Shown one piece after another: positions 1 through 8,441 of a stretch of DNA of 22,839 nucleotides. A program made the translations under genes and the position numbers. The first letter of the stretch is position 1, and every line of letters starts with the position of its first letter. A model generated the notes under the pieces. The model was not told the DNA's origin. It did not search any database and was given only the letters and a program-made list of their open reading frames with translations. The stretch is from CAZBEL01 sp964628055. GTDB lineage: Bacteria; Fidelibacterota; Marinisomatia; Marinisomatales; TCS56. The stretch spans positions 1 through 22,839 of the forward strand of contig CAZVNL010000036.1 in assembly GCA_964628055.1 (NCBI GenBank). The letters are read 5' to 3'.

Positions 1-8
1 ACATAGTG

Positions 9-83
9 TCGGGGCGGGGAGAGTTGAACTCCCGACCTCCTGCTCCCAAAGCAGGCGCGCTAACCGGACTGCGCCACGCCCCG
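9..83 (-). tRNA. tRNA-Pro (UGG anticodon)
   Basis: The minus strand folds as a full cloverleaf. The acceptor 5' CGGGGCG pairs with 3' CGCCCCG, the T arm is GGGAG-TTCAACT-CTCCC, and the anticodon stem CCTGC/GCAGG encloses the loop TTTGGGA, giving anticodon TGG (proline). The discriminator is A and no CCA is encoded (CAC follows), so CCA must be added after transcription. It lies 7 nt downstream of tRNA-His on the same strand, so the two are probably processed from one transcript. Confidence 0.95.
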
Positions 84-90
84 CGTTCCA

Positions 91-168
91 TGGGGTGAGC
101 GATGGGACTTGAACCCATGACCTTCTGGGCCACAACCAGATGCTCTAACCAACTGAGCTACGCCCACC
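91..168 (-). tRNA. tRNA-His (GUG anticodon)
   Basis: The minus strand gives a complete cloverleaf. The acceptor GTGGGCG pairs with CGCTCAC (one G-U), the T arm is ATGGG-TTCAAGT-CCCAT, and the anticodon stem TCTGG/CCAGA encloses TTGTGGC, giving anticodon GTG (histidine). The base before the acceptor is G and the discriminator is C, which is the G-1:C73 pair that identifies tRNA-His. Unlike the neighbouring tRNA-Pro it encodes its 3' CCA (91-93). It is the first gene of a His-Pro tRNA pair. Confidence 0.95.
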
Positions 169-301
169 ATTAAGCTTATTTGCCCCCATTTAGAGGCGCG
201 CAAAGTTAATGGCACTCCTTCACTTTCACCAACCGTTTTAATCGTACTCAGCACCGTGGAAAACGGCTAACCTCTAATCCTGATCCAGCGTAATTTTAGC
301 T

Positions 302-1687
302 ATGCGCTTGCTGACTCGCTATATCCTGAAAGAACTGTTCCTGCCCTTTCTGTATGCCTTGCTCATTATTATTTTTATCCTGTTCATCAATTTTTTTCTC
401 CGGGCCATTGATCGTTTTTTGGGCAAAGGCCTGGATGCAGGGACGATTTTTGAATACCTGTTTTTAAACCTGGCCTGGATCGTGGCGTTGGCCGTTCCCA
501 TGGCCGTTTTAATTGCCACCCTCATGACCTTTGGTCGCCTATCGGAAGATAACGAAATCACCGCCATGCGCGCCTCGGGGATTAGCTTCCTTTCCATCCT
601 GCGTTCGGCGCTGCCGTTCGGTCTCGTTATCAGTCTGGTGCTTATTTATTTCAATAATTTTGTGCTTCCGGAAATGAATTTCTACGCCCGGCTCCTTTCC
701 GGAGACATTCACCGCAAGCGTCCAGACCTGGAAATTGAACCGGGACATTTCATCGACAATATTCCCGATTATAGCATGATTATTAAGGGGAAAACCGATG
801 GACGCATGCAGGACGTACGCATCTTTAGTAAGTCCAACACCCAAACTCAGACCAGTATTTACGCCCAGGAAGGGGAGTTAAGCACCATTCGCGATGCCTT
901 TGTCCTCACCCTTTACAGAGGTGAAATCCACGAATTGGATTTAAAGGATTATGGTCATTACCGTCGAATTAATTTTGATAAGCACGTGATACTCATCATA
1001 GCTGACAATTTAATGTTTACGCGCCGGGATACCGCCAGCCGCTCCGACCGGGAAATGACCATCCCCATGATGCGCGAGCGCCAACGGCATTATGCTGAGC
1101 GGATGCGTCGTGTGAAAACCCGCCTAACAGAATCTTTTAAACGGGTTACGGGAGATTCATTATTCCCCGCCGATTTAGAGGCCGCCACCGCACGCCTGGC
1201 GACTTACACAACCATGATCGATCAGGATACACTCCTCAACGCTGCTGAAAAGCGCCTGAAGAAACGGAGAATTCGCAGTCTGGAGAGACAAATCAACAAC
1301 GAATTCCGCCTTTTAGAGGGTTATCGAAAAACGAAGAACAACTACTCCGTTGAGATACACAAGAAATTTTCCCTGCCAGTGGCTTGTATCCTGTTTGTGA
1401 TGTTAGGAGCCCCCCTGGGTACCCTGGCTAAAAAGGGAGGGTTTATGGTGGCCATTTCGCTGGGGTTCGGGTTTTTCCTGGTATATTACGTGTTTCTTAT
1501 TGGTGGCGAAGAAATGGCTGACCGTGATATTATCTCACCGGCCGTAGCCATGTGGGCGCCTAACGTGGTCGTCTTGGTCGTCGCCGGGTACCTCACCCTG
1601 CATACGGTTCGGGAACGGGCGCCGGTTCATTTGAGTTGGTCATCTATCAAACGGTTTTTCTGGAGGTCTTCCCATGATTCCCGCTGA
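302..1687 (+). CDS. LptF/LptG (YjgP/YjgQ) family lipopolysaccharide export permease
   Basis: Inner-membrane permease subunit of the LptB2FG transporter, which extracts LPS from the inner membrane and passes it to the periplasmic bridge. Three hydrophobic segments lie at about 12-34, 55-76 and 100-121, and three more at 359-372, 380-401 and 417-435, around a periplasmic beta-rich region. The cytoplasmic coupling segment after TM2 (about 78-95, ending EITAMRASGIS) and the EIHKKFSLP entry to TM4 are family hallmarks. At 461 aa it is about 100 residues longer than E. coli LptF or LptG. The excess is a charged helical segment at about 250-348, just before TM4. The early sequence looks more like LptF than LptG, but I do not assign one. 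It overlaps the next gene by 14 nt, so the two are cotranscribed. No strong ribosome-binding site precedes the ATG. Confidence 0.9.
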   Translation: MRLLTRYILKELFLPFLYALLIIIFILFINFFLRAIDRFLGKGLDAGTIFEYLFLNLAWIVALAVPMAVLIATLMTFGRLSEDNEITAMRASGISFLSILRSALPFGLVISLVLIYFNNFVLPEMNFYARLLSGDIHRKRPDLEIEPGHFIDNIPDYSMIIKGKTDGRMQDVRIFSKSNTQTQTSIYAQEGELSTIRDAFVLTLYRGEIHELDLKDYGHYRRINFDKHVILIIADNLMFTRRDTASRSDREMTIPMMRERQRHYAERMRRVKTRLTESFKRVTGDSLFPADLEAATARLATYTTMIDQDTLLNAAEKRLKKRRIRSLERQINNEFRLLEGYRKTKNNYSVEIHKKFSLPVACILFVMLGAPLGTLAKKGGFMVAISLGFGFFLVYYVFLIGGEEMADRDIISPAVAMWAPNVVVLVVAGYLTLHTVRERAPVHLSWSSIKRFFWRSSHDSR

Positions 1688-2972
1688 ACTTATAACTCGC
1701 AAGCGCGATGGCCATGCCATCCCGGCTAAAGACCTAAAAGCATTCATTCAAGGATACGTGACCGGGACGGTCCCTGATTACCAAATGGCCGCTTTCCTCA
1801 TGGCGGTGTATTTTCAGGGGATGGTGGAGAAAGAGCTCTTTTCGCTGGTAGAAATAATGCTTTCTTCGGGCCGGCGATTGGACTTTTCACATCTCGAACC
1901 TTACGTGGCCGACAAGCACAGTACAGGCGGCGTAGGGGATAAAGTTTCTCTAATCCTGGCTCCTCTGCTGTCCGCCGCCGGACTGGCCATTCCCATGCTC
2001 AGTGGACGGGGGTTGGGACACACCGGTGGAACCCTGGATAAGTTGGAAACCATTCCCGGTTTTAACACCGCGCTTAGTTTGAAGGCCTTTCAGCATCAGG
2101 TGGAGACCCGGGGCTTGGCCATCATGGGTCAGACGAAGGATATTTGCCCTGCCGATCGGAAAATGTACGCCCTGCGTGATGTCACCGGGACCGTTCCTTC
2201 AATCCCCCTTATTTGTGGGTCCATTATGAGTAAGAAAATCGCTGAAGGGATTCAGGGCTTGGTTATTGATGTTAAAACGGGTAATGGCGCGTTCATGAAA
2301 ACTAGACAGCAGGCGCAGGAGTTGGCCCGTTGGTTGATGAAAATCGGAAAACGGTTTAGCGTCGAAACTGATGTCGTGTTCACGAGCATGGATCAACCGT
2401 TAGGGCGGAATGCCGGTCTATGGTGCGAAGTAGTGGAAGCAATCGAATGTCTCCAGGATAAAGGGCCTCCCGATACGATGGAAGTCACGTATATTTTGGG
2501 GGCCAAACTACTTCTCCAGGCCGGCCTGGTTAATAGTATGGAGGCGGGGATTAAGTGGCAAAAAGACTTGCTCACCAGTGGTAAGGCCGGCGAAAAATTT
2601 CAGTCGTTGGTGGAGGCCCAGGGCGGTGACGTGTCGGCTCTGGAGCATTACCAGGCTTTACACCAACCTCGTTATCAAAAAGACATTTTGGCGCCGCGCG
2701 ATGGATTTATCCAGGGAATGGACACCTATCGGTTGGGCCTGGCGGCAGTCCAGTTGGGATGCGGACGGTTACAGACCGGTGATTCTCTCGATCCAACGGC
2801 TGGCATGACCTTTTATCATAAGATCGGCGCCGAGGTAAAGGTCGGGGAGCCCATCCTGCGGTGTTTCAACTCCAACCGAACACGCTTGGAACTGGCCCGG
2901 GAGACCATGCGTCAAACGATTATCATAGGCGATGAATTTCGACACCATCAACTCATTCTCAACGACGAGTAG
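1674..2972 (+). CDS. deoA: Pyrimidine-nucleoside / thymidine phosphorylase
   Basis: Cytosolic salvage enzyme that splits thymidine, and uridine in the broad-specificity type, with phosphate to the free base and (deoxy)ribose-1-phosphate. The 432-aa length is normal for the family. The phosphate-binding stretch KHSTGGVGDK is at 81-90 and the PROSITE thymidine-phosphorylase signature SGRGLGHTGGTLDKLE at 110-125. The N-terminal helical domain, the central alpha/beta domain and a C-terminal region ending near the GAEVKVGEPIL segment are all present, so the gene looks complete. The start is fixed by GGAGG about 8 nt upstream, inside the 3' end of the permease gene (14-nt overlap). I cannot separate DeoA from Pdp specificity by eye. 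The pairing with an LPS permease is probably just operon packing. Confidence 0.93.
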   Translation: MIPAELITRKRDGHAIPAKDLKAFIQGYVTGTVPDYQMAAFLMAVYFQGMVEKELFSLVEIMLSSGRRLDFSHLEPYVADKHSTGGVGDKVSLILAPLLSAAGLAIPMLSGRGLGHTGGTLDKLETIPGFNTALSLKAFQHQVETRGLAIMGQTKDICPADRKMYALRDVTGTVPSIPLICGSIMSKKIAEGIQGLVIDVKTGNGAFMKTRQQAQELARWLMKIGKRFSVETDVVFTSMDQPLGRNAGLWCEVVEAIECLQDKGPPDTMEVTYILGAKLLLQAGLVNSMEAGIKWQKDLLTSGKAGEKFQSLVEAQGGDVSALEHYQALHQPRYQKDILAPRDGFIQGMDTYRLGLAAVQLGCGRLQTGDSLDPTAGMTFYHKIGAEVKVGEPILRCFNSNRTRLELARETMRQTIIIGDEFRHHQLILNDE

Positions 2973-2981
2973 GAGCTTGCC

Positions 2982-3752
2982 ATGGAACCGACATTCAAAC
3001 AGTTATCATCAACGGACCCCAAAGTGATTTCTCAGGGATTGGAGGAAATTTATCAACTCGTCTCCAACAAGAAGGAGCCCTTTGATCTACCACTTCTTTT
3101 TGATGCCGTGACGTCTCTGTTTTACATCGACACTTTCGATCGACCGGACCTCCGCGAAGTGGTGGAGAAGGCCCAAAAGACAGTGGCCGTTATGGGGCCG
3201 CCGGCTATCGCCTTCATTTTAGAAAAGTTAAAAGACACCGACATTAAAGCCGAATTGGCCTTTGCCCAGAGTTGCGGTCTCATGGGCGCCAGAGCCATTC
3301 AACCGCTCATCCATGTTTTGAAGGATGATAATCGCCAGGAGACCCACGCTTTCGCCCTCTACGCCCTGGGCAAGATTAAATCCCCCGAGATCGTGGCGGC
3401 GTTACCCTATATTTTGGAGGTGGTTACCCGCCCAGGGAAGGAGTTGGAAGATACGGCCGTGCGCGCGTTAGGGAAGATTTGCGAGAGTATTCGCCCGGAG
3501 GACCTGGACGAAAGCACCATTGAGGCAATCTTCGATGCGCTGGTAAAGAAATTAAGCCACGCAAACGACGTTATCCGCTCAAAAGCCGTTCGCAGTTTAG
3601 GGAAATTGATCCGGTACGGTTTCGTTAATCCAGTTCAGCGCAACCAGATCAAACACCTGGTAGAGCACCTTTTAGGTTTGGATGAAGAACACCGGATCGA
3701 TCCGGCTTTTTTAGTACGGCGAGAGGCTCAGGAAGTCCTGGATCTGTTTTAA
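2982..3752 (+). CDS. HEAT-repeat protein of unknown function
   Basis: A 256-aa soluble, all-helical protein. Regular helix pairs with the HEAT pattern run from about residue 70 to 215, for example ARAIQPLIHVLKDD followed by HAFALYALGKIKSP, and later DTAVRALGKI and RSKAVRSLGKL. These repeats make a scaffold for protein contacts and no catalytic motif is visible. There is no signal peptide or membrane segment. AGGAG lies just before the ATG and the gene starts 9 nt after the phosphorylase stop, so it is the third gene of the operon. Its stop codon overlaps the stop of the convergent penicillin-binding-protein gene. The function cannot be inferred. Confidence 0.85.
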   Translation: MEPTFKQLSSTDPKVISQGLEEIYQLVSNKKEPFDLPLLFDAVTSLFYIDTFDRPDLREVVEKAQKTVAVMGPPAIAFILEKLKDTDIKAELAFAQSCGLMGARAIQPLIHVLKDDNRQETHAFALYALGKIKSPEIVAALPYILEVVTRPGKELEDTAVRALGKICESIRPEDLDESTIEAIFDALVKKLSHANDVIRSKAVRSLGKLIRYGFVNPVQRNQIKHLVEHLLGLDEEHRIDPAFLVRREAQEVLDLF

Positions 3753-5884
3753 TATTGCCGATGAATTCGGCAGTAGCGGGTTGGTTCGGTGCCCTTGATG
3801 AAATATTCTGTTTCCACGGGGCACAGGGGGGTAGGGAGTTGTTTTGTCACCTGGCAAATTTCCTTTTTGATGACGCCTTCAGGTTGTTTGAAATCCTCGA
3901 TTTCAGGGTACAGGGAATCGTGGGCCGCTTTCATGAATTGTGCCCAGGCTGGCAGGGCTGCTCGGCTGCCATCCTGGTGTTCTCCCAGACTTACCTGTGG
4001 CGGGCCATCAACCCCAAACCAGACCCCCACCACTAACTGGGGAGTAAAACCCACGAACCAGGCATCGGTGTAGCCCTGGGTCGTTCCCGTTTTTCCCGCC
4101 GCCGGGCGGTAAAAATTGTATTTCCAACGGGCACTGCCCCCCGTACCACGGTTGATGACGGTCTGCATCAAATTAGTCATGAGATAGGCAGTCTCGGCAC
4201 TCAGGACTTCTTCCCGCTGGGGATAGTACTCCTTGATTACATTCCCGTAGCGATCCTCAATGCGCTGAATGGCCCACGGTTCGCTGCGGACGCCCTGGTT
4301 GGCAAAAACGGCATACGCCGATACAATGTCCAGCAGGCGTACTTCCGAGGTTCCCAGGGCAATTGCGTCCACGGCGCGGATGGGGGTCGTGATCCCCAGG
4401 GCCTGGGCCATTTTCTTCACCTCTACCGCCGGGACCAATTCCTGAACCATCCGCACGGAGATCAGGTTTAAGGAACGCCGCAGCCCCTCCCGTAAGGTCG
4501 TCGCCCCACCGGTGCTCAGGTCGTAATTCTTAGGCATCCATTTCTCCCACTCGCCCTTTGAATTCTGGACGTTCAACACCACCGGTTGGTTTAGAAGTTG
4601 TTTGGTCACCGGAATGCCGTTATCGATAGCTGTCGTGTAGACGAAGGGTTTGAAAACCGACCCGGGTTGCCGTTTCGCCTGGATGGCCCGGTTGAATTGA
4701 TCCTTATAGTCAGGGCGGCCTCCTACCATGGCTAAGATAGCCCCGTTGGTGGGATCCAACGCCACAAAAGCCGTCTGGACGAGCAACTTGTCCCGGAGTT
4801 CCGGGTAGAGGGGCAGCTTACCTTCCATCATCATTTTTACAGTATCCGGGTTAAAAATACCCAGATAGGCTAAAGTTGAGAATTCTTCCTGGTTCTGGAA
4901 AAGGCGTCGATTAAGCTTTTTTTGGTTCTGGCGAATACTTTCCATGAGGACTTTTTCCGCAATGGTCTGTAGGGTAGAGTTCAACGTGGTGTAAATTTTC
5001 AAGCCGTCCCGGTAGATGTCGATCTCTAATTCCTCATCCTCCTTCTCCAGCAACCGGCGCACGTACTCGGTGAAGTAAGGTGCTTTTCCACCCCCTTGTT
5101 CCTCCCGGATTTCTTCCATCGGCAGGGCCCGGCTTGCTTGGTATTGTTCTTTAGAAATAAATCCCTGTTCCTCCATGAGACGTAACACGGTATTCCGGCG
5201 GCGTAAGGCGCGATCCGGATAACGGATGGGTGAATAACGGGCCGGGGCTGGCAATATCCCCACTAAAAGGGCGCTTTCATCAAGGGTAAGGTCCTTGGCA
5301 TTCTTACCAAAATACCGTTTCGCCGCCGCCTGAATACCATAGGTCCCATGCCCGAAGTGGACACTGTTCAAATACATCTCCAGAATCTCGTCCTTGGTAT
5401 AGGTGCGTTCAATCTGAATGGCGGTAATCCCTTCCTTAATCTTACGGGTGAGGGTCTTCCGGAAGCCAATTGTATCGTAGAGATTGCGTGCCAATTGTTG
5501 CGTTAGAGAACTGAACCCTTGTCGGTAACTAAGGCTAATGGTGTTGATGACCACAGCGCGGAAAAAATCGCGTAACGAGATGCCCCAGTGATTCCGGAAA
5601 CGACGGTCTTCGGAAGCGATAACGGCATTGCGCATGTGCTCCGGGATTTGATCCAGATTCACGAAAACGCGTTTTTCCAGGTATAATTCGTTTAAAACTT
5701 TTCCGTCGGCGGAATAGATGCGCGTTACTAAGTCAGGATCGTAGTTTTCCAACTGTTCGATGGAGGGGAGGTCCTTGGCTAAAATGAGAATATAAACCAA
5801 ACCCGCCAGGGCGATGAACGTGACGATCCAAAAAGACCGTATTAAGATCCGGGGATGGTAGGAACTCGTCTTCCTGTTAGACAT
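3749..5884 (-). CDS. Penicillin-binding protein 1A-type bifunctional transglycosylase/transpeptidase
   Basis: Class A PBP that polymerises lipid II into glycan strands and crosslinks the stem peptides on the outer face of the inner membrane. Order of parts (711 aa): short cytoplasmic tail, one membrane anchor at about 16-36, GT51 transglycosylase with the catalytic-Glu motif EDRRF (Glu92) and GFSSLTQQLARN (123-134), then the transpeptidase with SVFK (nucleophile Ser409, Lys412), SLN (471-473) and KTGT (598-601). All three transpeptidase motifs are intact. The usual GGST of the second GT motif reads GFSS here. The C-terminus has a pair of Cys residues in the ICQVTK and PLCPVE stretches and another near the end. 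The gene is convergent with the HEAT gene (4-nt CDS overlap). No Shine-Dalgarno sequence precedes the ATG, and a perfect TATAAT lies 8 nt upstream. Confidence 0.95.
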   Translation of the reverse strand: MSNRKTSSYHPRILIRSFWIVTFIALAGLVYILILAKDLPSIEQLENYDPDLVTRIYSADGKVLNELYLEKRVFVNLDQIPEHMRNAVIASEDRRFRNHWGISLRDFFRAVVINTISLSYRQGFSSLTQQLARNLYDTIGFRKTLTRKIKEGITAIQIERTYTKDEILEMYLNSVHFGHGTYGIQAAAKRYFGKNAKDLTLDESALLVGILPAPARYSPIRYPDRALRRRNTVLRLMEEQGFISKEQYQASRALPMEEIREEQGGGKAPYFTEYVRRLLEKEDEELEIDIYRDGLKIYTTLNSTLQTIAEKVLMESIRQNQKKLNRRLFQNQEEFSTLAYLGIFNPDTVKMMMEGKLPLYPELRDKLLVQTAFVALDPTNGAILAMVGGRPDYKDQFNRAIQAKRQPGSVFKPFVYTTAIDNGIPVTKQLLNQPVVLNVQNSKGEWEKWMPKNYDLSTGGATTLREGLRRSLNLISVRMVQELVPAVEVKKMAQALGITTPIRAVDAIALGTSEVRLLDIVSAYAVFANQGVRSEPWAIQRIEDRYGNVIKEYYPQREEVLSAETAYLMTNLMQTVINRGTGGSARWKYNFYRPAAGKTGTTQGYTDAWFVGFTPQLVVGVWFGVDGPPQVSLGEHQDGSRAALPAWAQFMKAAHDSLYPEIEDFKQPEGVIKKEICQVTKQLPTPLCPVETEYFIKGTEPTRYCRIHRQY

Positions 5885-5937
5885 GGCTGTTAATTATACA
5901 CGGTTCACACGGGAAAGTTAGGAACACGACCCGTGTG
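5885..5937 (-). promoter_or_regulatory. Promoter and 8-bp inverted repeat upstream of the PBP gene
   Basis: On the minus strand a perfect -10 hexamer TATAAT (plus-strand 5893-5898) ends 8 nt before the PBP ATG. This would put the transcription start at or next to the start codon. I see no good -35. Just upstream, CACACGGG (5906-5913) and CCCGTGTG (5930-5937) form a perfect 8-bp inverted repeat with a 16-nt spacer. It could be an operator for the PBP promoter or a hairpin ending fumC transcription, but no U-run follows it. Function is inferred from position only. Confidence 0.4.
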
Positions 5938-5976
5938 GAAAGAAACATGAAAAAGGGTGGGAAGTTCCTGAGGGAT

Positions 5977-7374
5977 TTAATCCGGTTGCCGGGGATGAAT
6001 CATCTCTTCTGGTTTAACCACGCGATCGAATTCCTCTCCTGACATATATCCCAGTTCGATTACTGTTTCCCGTAGGGTTTTATTTTCTTGGTAGGCTTTT
6101 TTTGCAACCTGGGCGGCCTTATCGTACCCGATGTAGGGATTCAGGGCCGTGACCAGCATGAGGGAGTTGTGGAGATTATGCCAGATACGCTCTTCGTTAG
6201 GTTCGATTCCTACCACGGCATTGCGGGTAAACGAGTCGCAAACATCTCCTAAGAGCCTAATGGACTGGAGAATGTTGAAGGCGATGACCGGACGGTAGAC
6301 ATTCAGCTCGAAATTGCCACTGGCCCCGGCCAATGTAATGGTCACATCGTTCCCCATGACCTGTGTGCAGACCATGGTCATGGCTTCGCACTGGGTGGGA
6401 TTCACCTTGCCGGGCATGATGGAGCTGCCCGGTTCATTGCTGGGCAGGATGATCTCTCCGATCCCTGAACGGGGACCACTGGCCAACCAGCGTAGGTCGT
6501 TGGCAATTTTGAATAGCGAGCCAGCCAGGACTTTCAAGGCACCGGACATTTCCACGATACTATCCTGGGCCGCTAAAGCCTCGAACTTGTTAGGAGCGGT
6601 GACGAAGGGTAAACCGGTCAAGTCGGCGATTTCTTTAGCTACTTGTTCCCCAAAACCGGCCACGGTATTGAGTCCCGTCCCTACGGCCGTTCCCCCCATG
6701 GCCAGGGCATAACAGGAGCTTTGGGCTTGTTTCACCCGGTTGATCCCATTCTTCACCTGGGTGGCATAGCCCGAAAATTCCTGCCCCAGGCTTAAGGGTG
6801 TTGCGTCCTGAAGGTGCGTGCGGCCTAATTTGACGATAGTGTCGAAAGCCTTAGCTTTGGTTTCTAAGGCCGCCTGTAATTTTTCCAGAGCCGGTAGAAG
6901 ATGATGCGTGACCGATTCCACCGTGGCGACGTTAATGGCCGTAGGAAAGGTGTCGTTGGTGGATTGGGCCATGTTCACGTGGTCGTTAGGATGGACCGGT
7001 GTTTTGCTGCCCAGTTGTCCGCCCAATATCTCTATCGCCCGATTGGCAATCACCTCGTTGAAGTTCATATTGGTCTGCGTGCCGCTCCCCGTCTGCCACA
7101 CCACCAGGGGAAAATGGTCGTCCCATTTACCCTCGATGACTTCGTCAGCTGCCTGACGGATGGCGGCCGCCAGAGTACGGTCCAGATTCCCCAATCGTTC
7201 GTTGACGTTGGCAGCCGCTTTTTTCAACAAGCCGTAGGCGCGAATGAAAGGACGCGGAAAACGTTCCACACCAATTTTAAAATTATTCAGGGATCGTTGG
7301 GTTTGGGCCCCGTAATAACGATCATTGGGAACGTCCATCGTTCCCATACTATCGGTTTCTTTGCGGTAATCCAT
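5977..7374 (-). CDS. fumC: Fumarate hydratase, class II
   Basis: Cofactor-free homotetrameric enzyme of the aspartase/fumarase superfamily that interconverts fumarate and malate in the TCA cycle. The 465-aa length is standard. Family blocks are intact: SGSGTQTNMNFNEV (about 96-108), NDHVNMAQSTNDTFP (130-144), GRTHLQDATP with the His187 region (184-193), and the signature GSSIMPGKVNP (316-326) with the catalytic Ser318. The ATG is preceded by AGGGGG at a suitable distance. The gene starts 40 nt after the korB stop, so it is the last gene of a korA-korB-fumC operon. That context supports a TCA role rather than an aspartase role. Confidence 0.97.
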   Translation of the reverse strand: MDYRKETDSMGTMDVPNDRYYGAQTQRSLNNFKIGVERFPRPFIRAYGLLKKAAANVNERLGNLDRTLAAAIRQAADEVIEGKWDDHFPLVVWQTGSGTQTNMNFNEVIANRAIEILGGQLGSKTPVHPNDHVNMAQSTNDTFPTAINVATVESVTHHLLPALEKLQAALETKAKAFDTIVKLGRTHLQDATPLSLGQEFSGYATQVKNGINRVKQAQSSCYALAMGGTAVGTGLNTVAGFGEQVAKEIADLTGLPFVTAPNKFEALAAQDSIVEMSGALKVLAGSLFKIANDLRWLASGPRSGIGEIILPSNEPGSSIMPGKVNPTQCEAMTMVCTQVMGNDVTITLAGASGNFELNVYRPVIAFNILQSIRLLGDVCDSFTRNAVVGIEPNEERIWHNLHNSLMLVTALNPYIGYDKAAQVAKKAYQENKTLRETVIELGYMSGEEFDRVVKPEEMIHPRQPD

Positions 7375-7414
7375 GTCTTTCCCCCTGTTTCTTAAGATTC
7401 TCTTACTACATTTG

Positions 7415-8440
7415 TTAAGAGACTACCCAGGTGTCCCCCTCATTCAATAAGGCTTTAATATCTCCCCGTCCCCGATTTTTGATGGCCTCTTGAATTTGAT
7501 CCTCTAACATTTGCTCGTAAACGGAGACCTCTTTGGCGTAGAATACTCCGATGGGATCGGGGAAATCTGACTTGTAGGTGAAATGGCTGAGGAGGGCTGC
7601 AATATTCCAGTCGGTTTCGTTGTGTACCAGGACATCGTCCACGCTCCAGGAATCCCCCAACTCGATGACGGTGGGAATATTCCCATCCATGTGGATACCT
7701 TTGTTCTTGTTTTTCCCGAACAAAAGGGGTTGGCCATGCTCTAACCAGAGAACGGTGTCGGCTTTCGTATCTTTGTTGGTAAGATGAGCGAAGGTGCCGT
7801 TATTGAAAATCAGGCAGTTTTGGTAGACTTCCAGAAAGGAAGTTCCCGAGTGGTGGAAGGAGCGGCGAATCATCTCTTGCAAGTGCTTGGTTTCCCGGTC
7901 CAGGGTGCGGGCGACAAAGGTGGCCTGGGACCCCAGGGCCATAGCGGGGGGATTGAAAGGCCGGTCCAGGGACCCCATGGGCGTAGACTTGGTGATTTTC
8001 CCCAATTCCGACGTGGGGGAGTATTGGCCTTTCGTCAATCCGTAAATGCGATTATTGAACAACACTACATTGAGATCGATATTGCGCCGCAGGAGATGAA
8101 TGGTGTGATTGCCGCCGATGGATAGTCCGTCCCCGTCTCCCGTAATCACCCACACAGAGAGATCAGGATTGGCTATTTTCACTCCCGAGGCAATGGCTGC
8201 CGCACGACCGTGAATGGTGTGGAAACCGTAAGTATTAATGTAGTAGGGGAGACGACTGGAGCAGCCAATCCCGGAGATGAATACGAAATTCTCCCGGGGA
8301 ACTCCCAGGTCAGGGAATGTTTTTTGCATTTGGGCAAGGATGGAATAATCGCCACACCCCGGGCACCAGCGTACGGCTTGGTCCGAAACGAAGTCCATCC
8401 GGGTAAGGGGTTTGGCTTCCGAAACAGGTGTATGAGGCAT
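7415..8440 (-). CDS. korB: 2-oxoacid:ferredoxin oxidoreductase, beta subunit (probably 2-oxoglutarate)
   Basis: Thiamine-diphosphate subunit of an oxidoreductase that converts a 2-oxoacid and CoA to acyl-CoA and CO2 with electrons going to ferredoxin; the reaction can run reductively. Visible features in 341 aa are CPGCG (26-30), GIGCSSRLP (57-65), and the TPP-binding motif GDGDGLSIGG (101-110) through NNRIYGLTKGQ (129-139). The CPGCG Cys pair with Cys60 and a later Cys probably bind the single Fe-S cluster of this two-subunit class. The ATG is one base after the korA TAG, so the two are translationally coupled. 2-Oxoglutarate is inferred from linkage to fumarase; pyruvate or another 2-oxoacid is not excluded. 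Confidence 0.92.
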   Translation of the reverse strand: MPHTPVSEAKPLTRMDFVSDQAVRWCPGCGDYSILAQMQKTFPDLGVPRENFVFISGIGCSSRLPYYINTYGFHTIHGRAAAIASGVKIANPDLSVWVITGDGDGLSIGGNHTIHLLRRNIDLNVVLFNNRIYGLTKGQYSPTSELGKITKSTPMGSLDRPFNPPAMALGSQATFVARTLDRETKHLQEMIRRSFHHSGTSFLEVYQNCLIFNNGTFAHLTNKDTKADTVLWLEHGQPLLFGKNKNKGIHMDGNIPTVIELGDSWSVDDVLVHNETDWNIAALLSHFTYKSDFPDPIGVFYAKEVSVYEQMLEDQIQEAIKNRGRGDIKALLNEGDTWVVS

Positions 8441-8441
8441 T

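Noticed and set aside
3756..3772. Hairpin TGCCGA/TCGGCA at the convergent ends of the HEAT and PBP genes as a bidirectional terminator
   Set aside because: It lies inside the PBP coding sequence and has no U-run in either direction.
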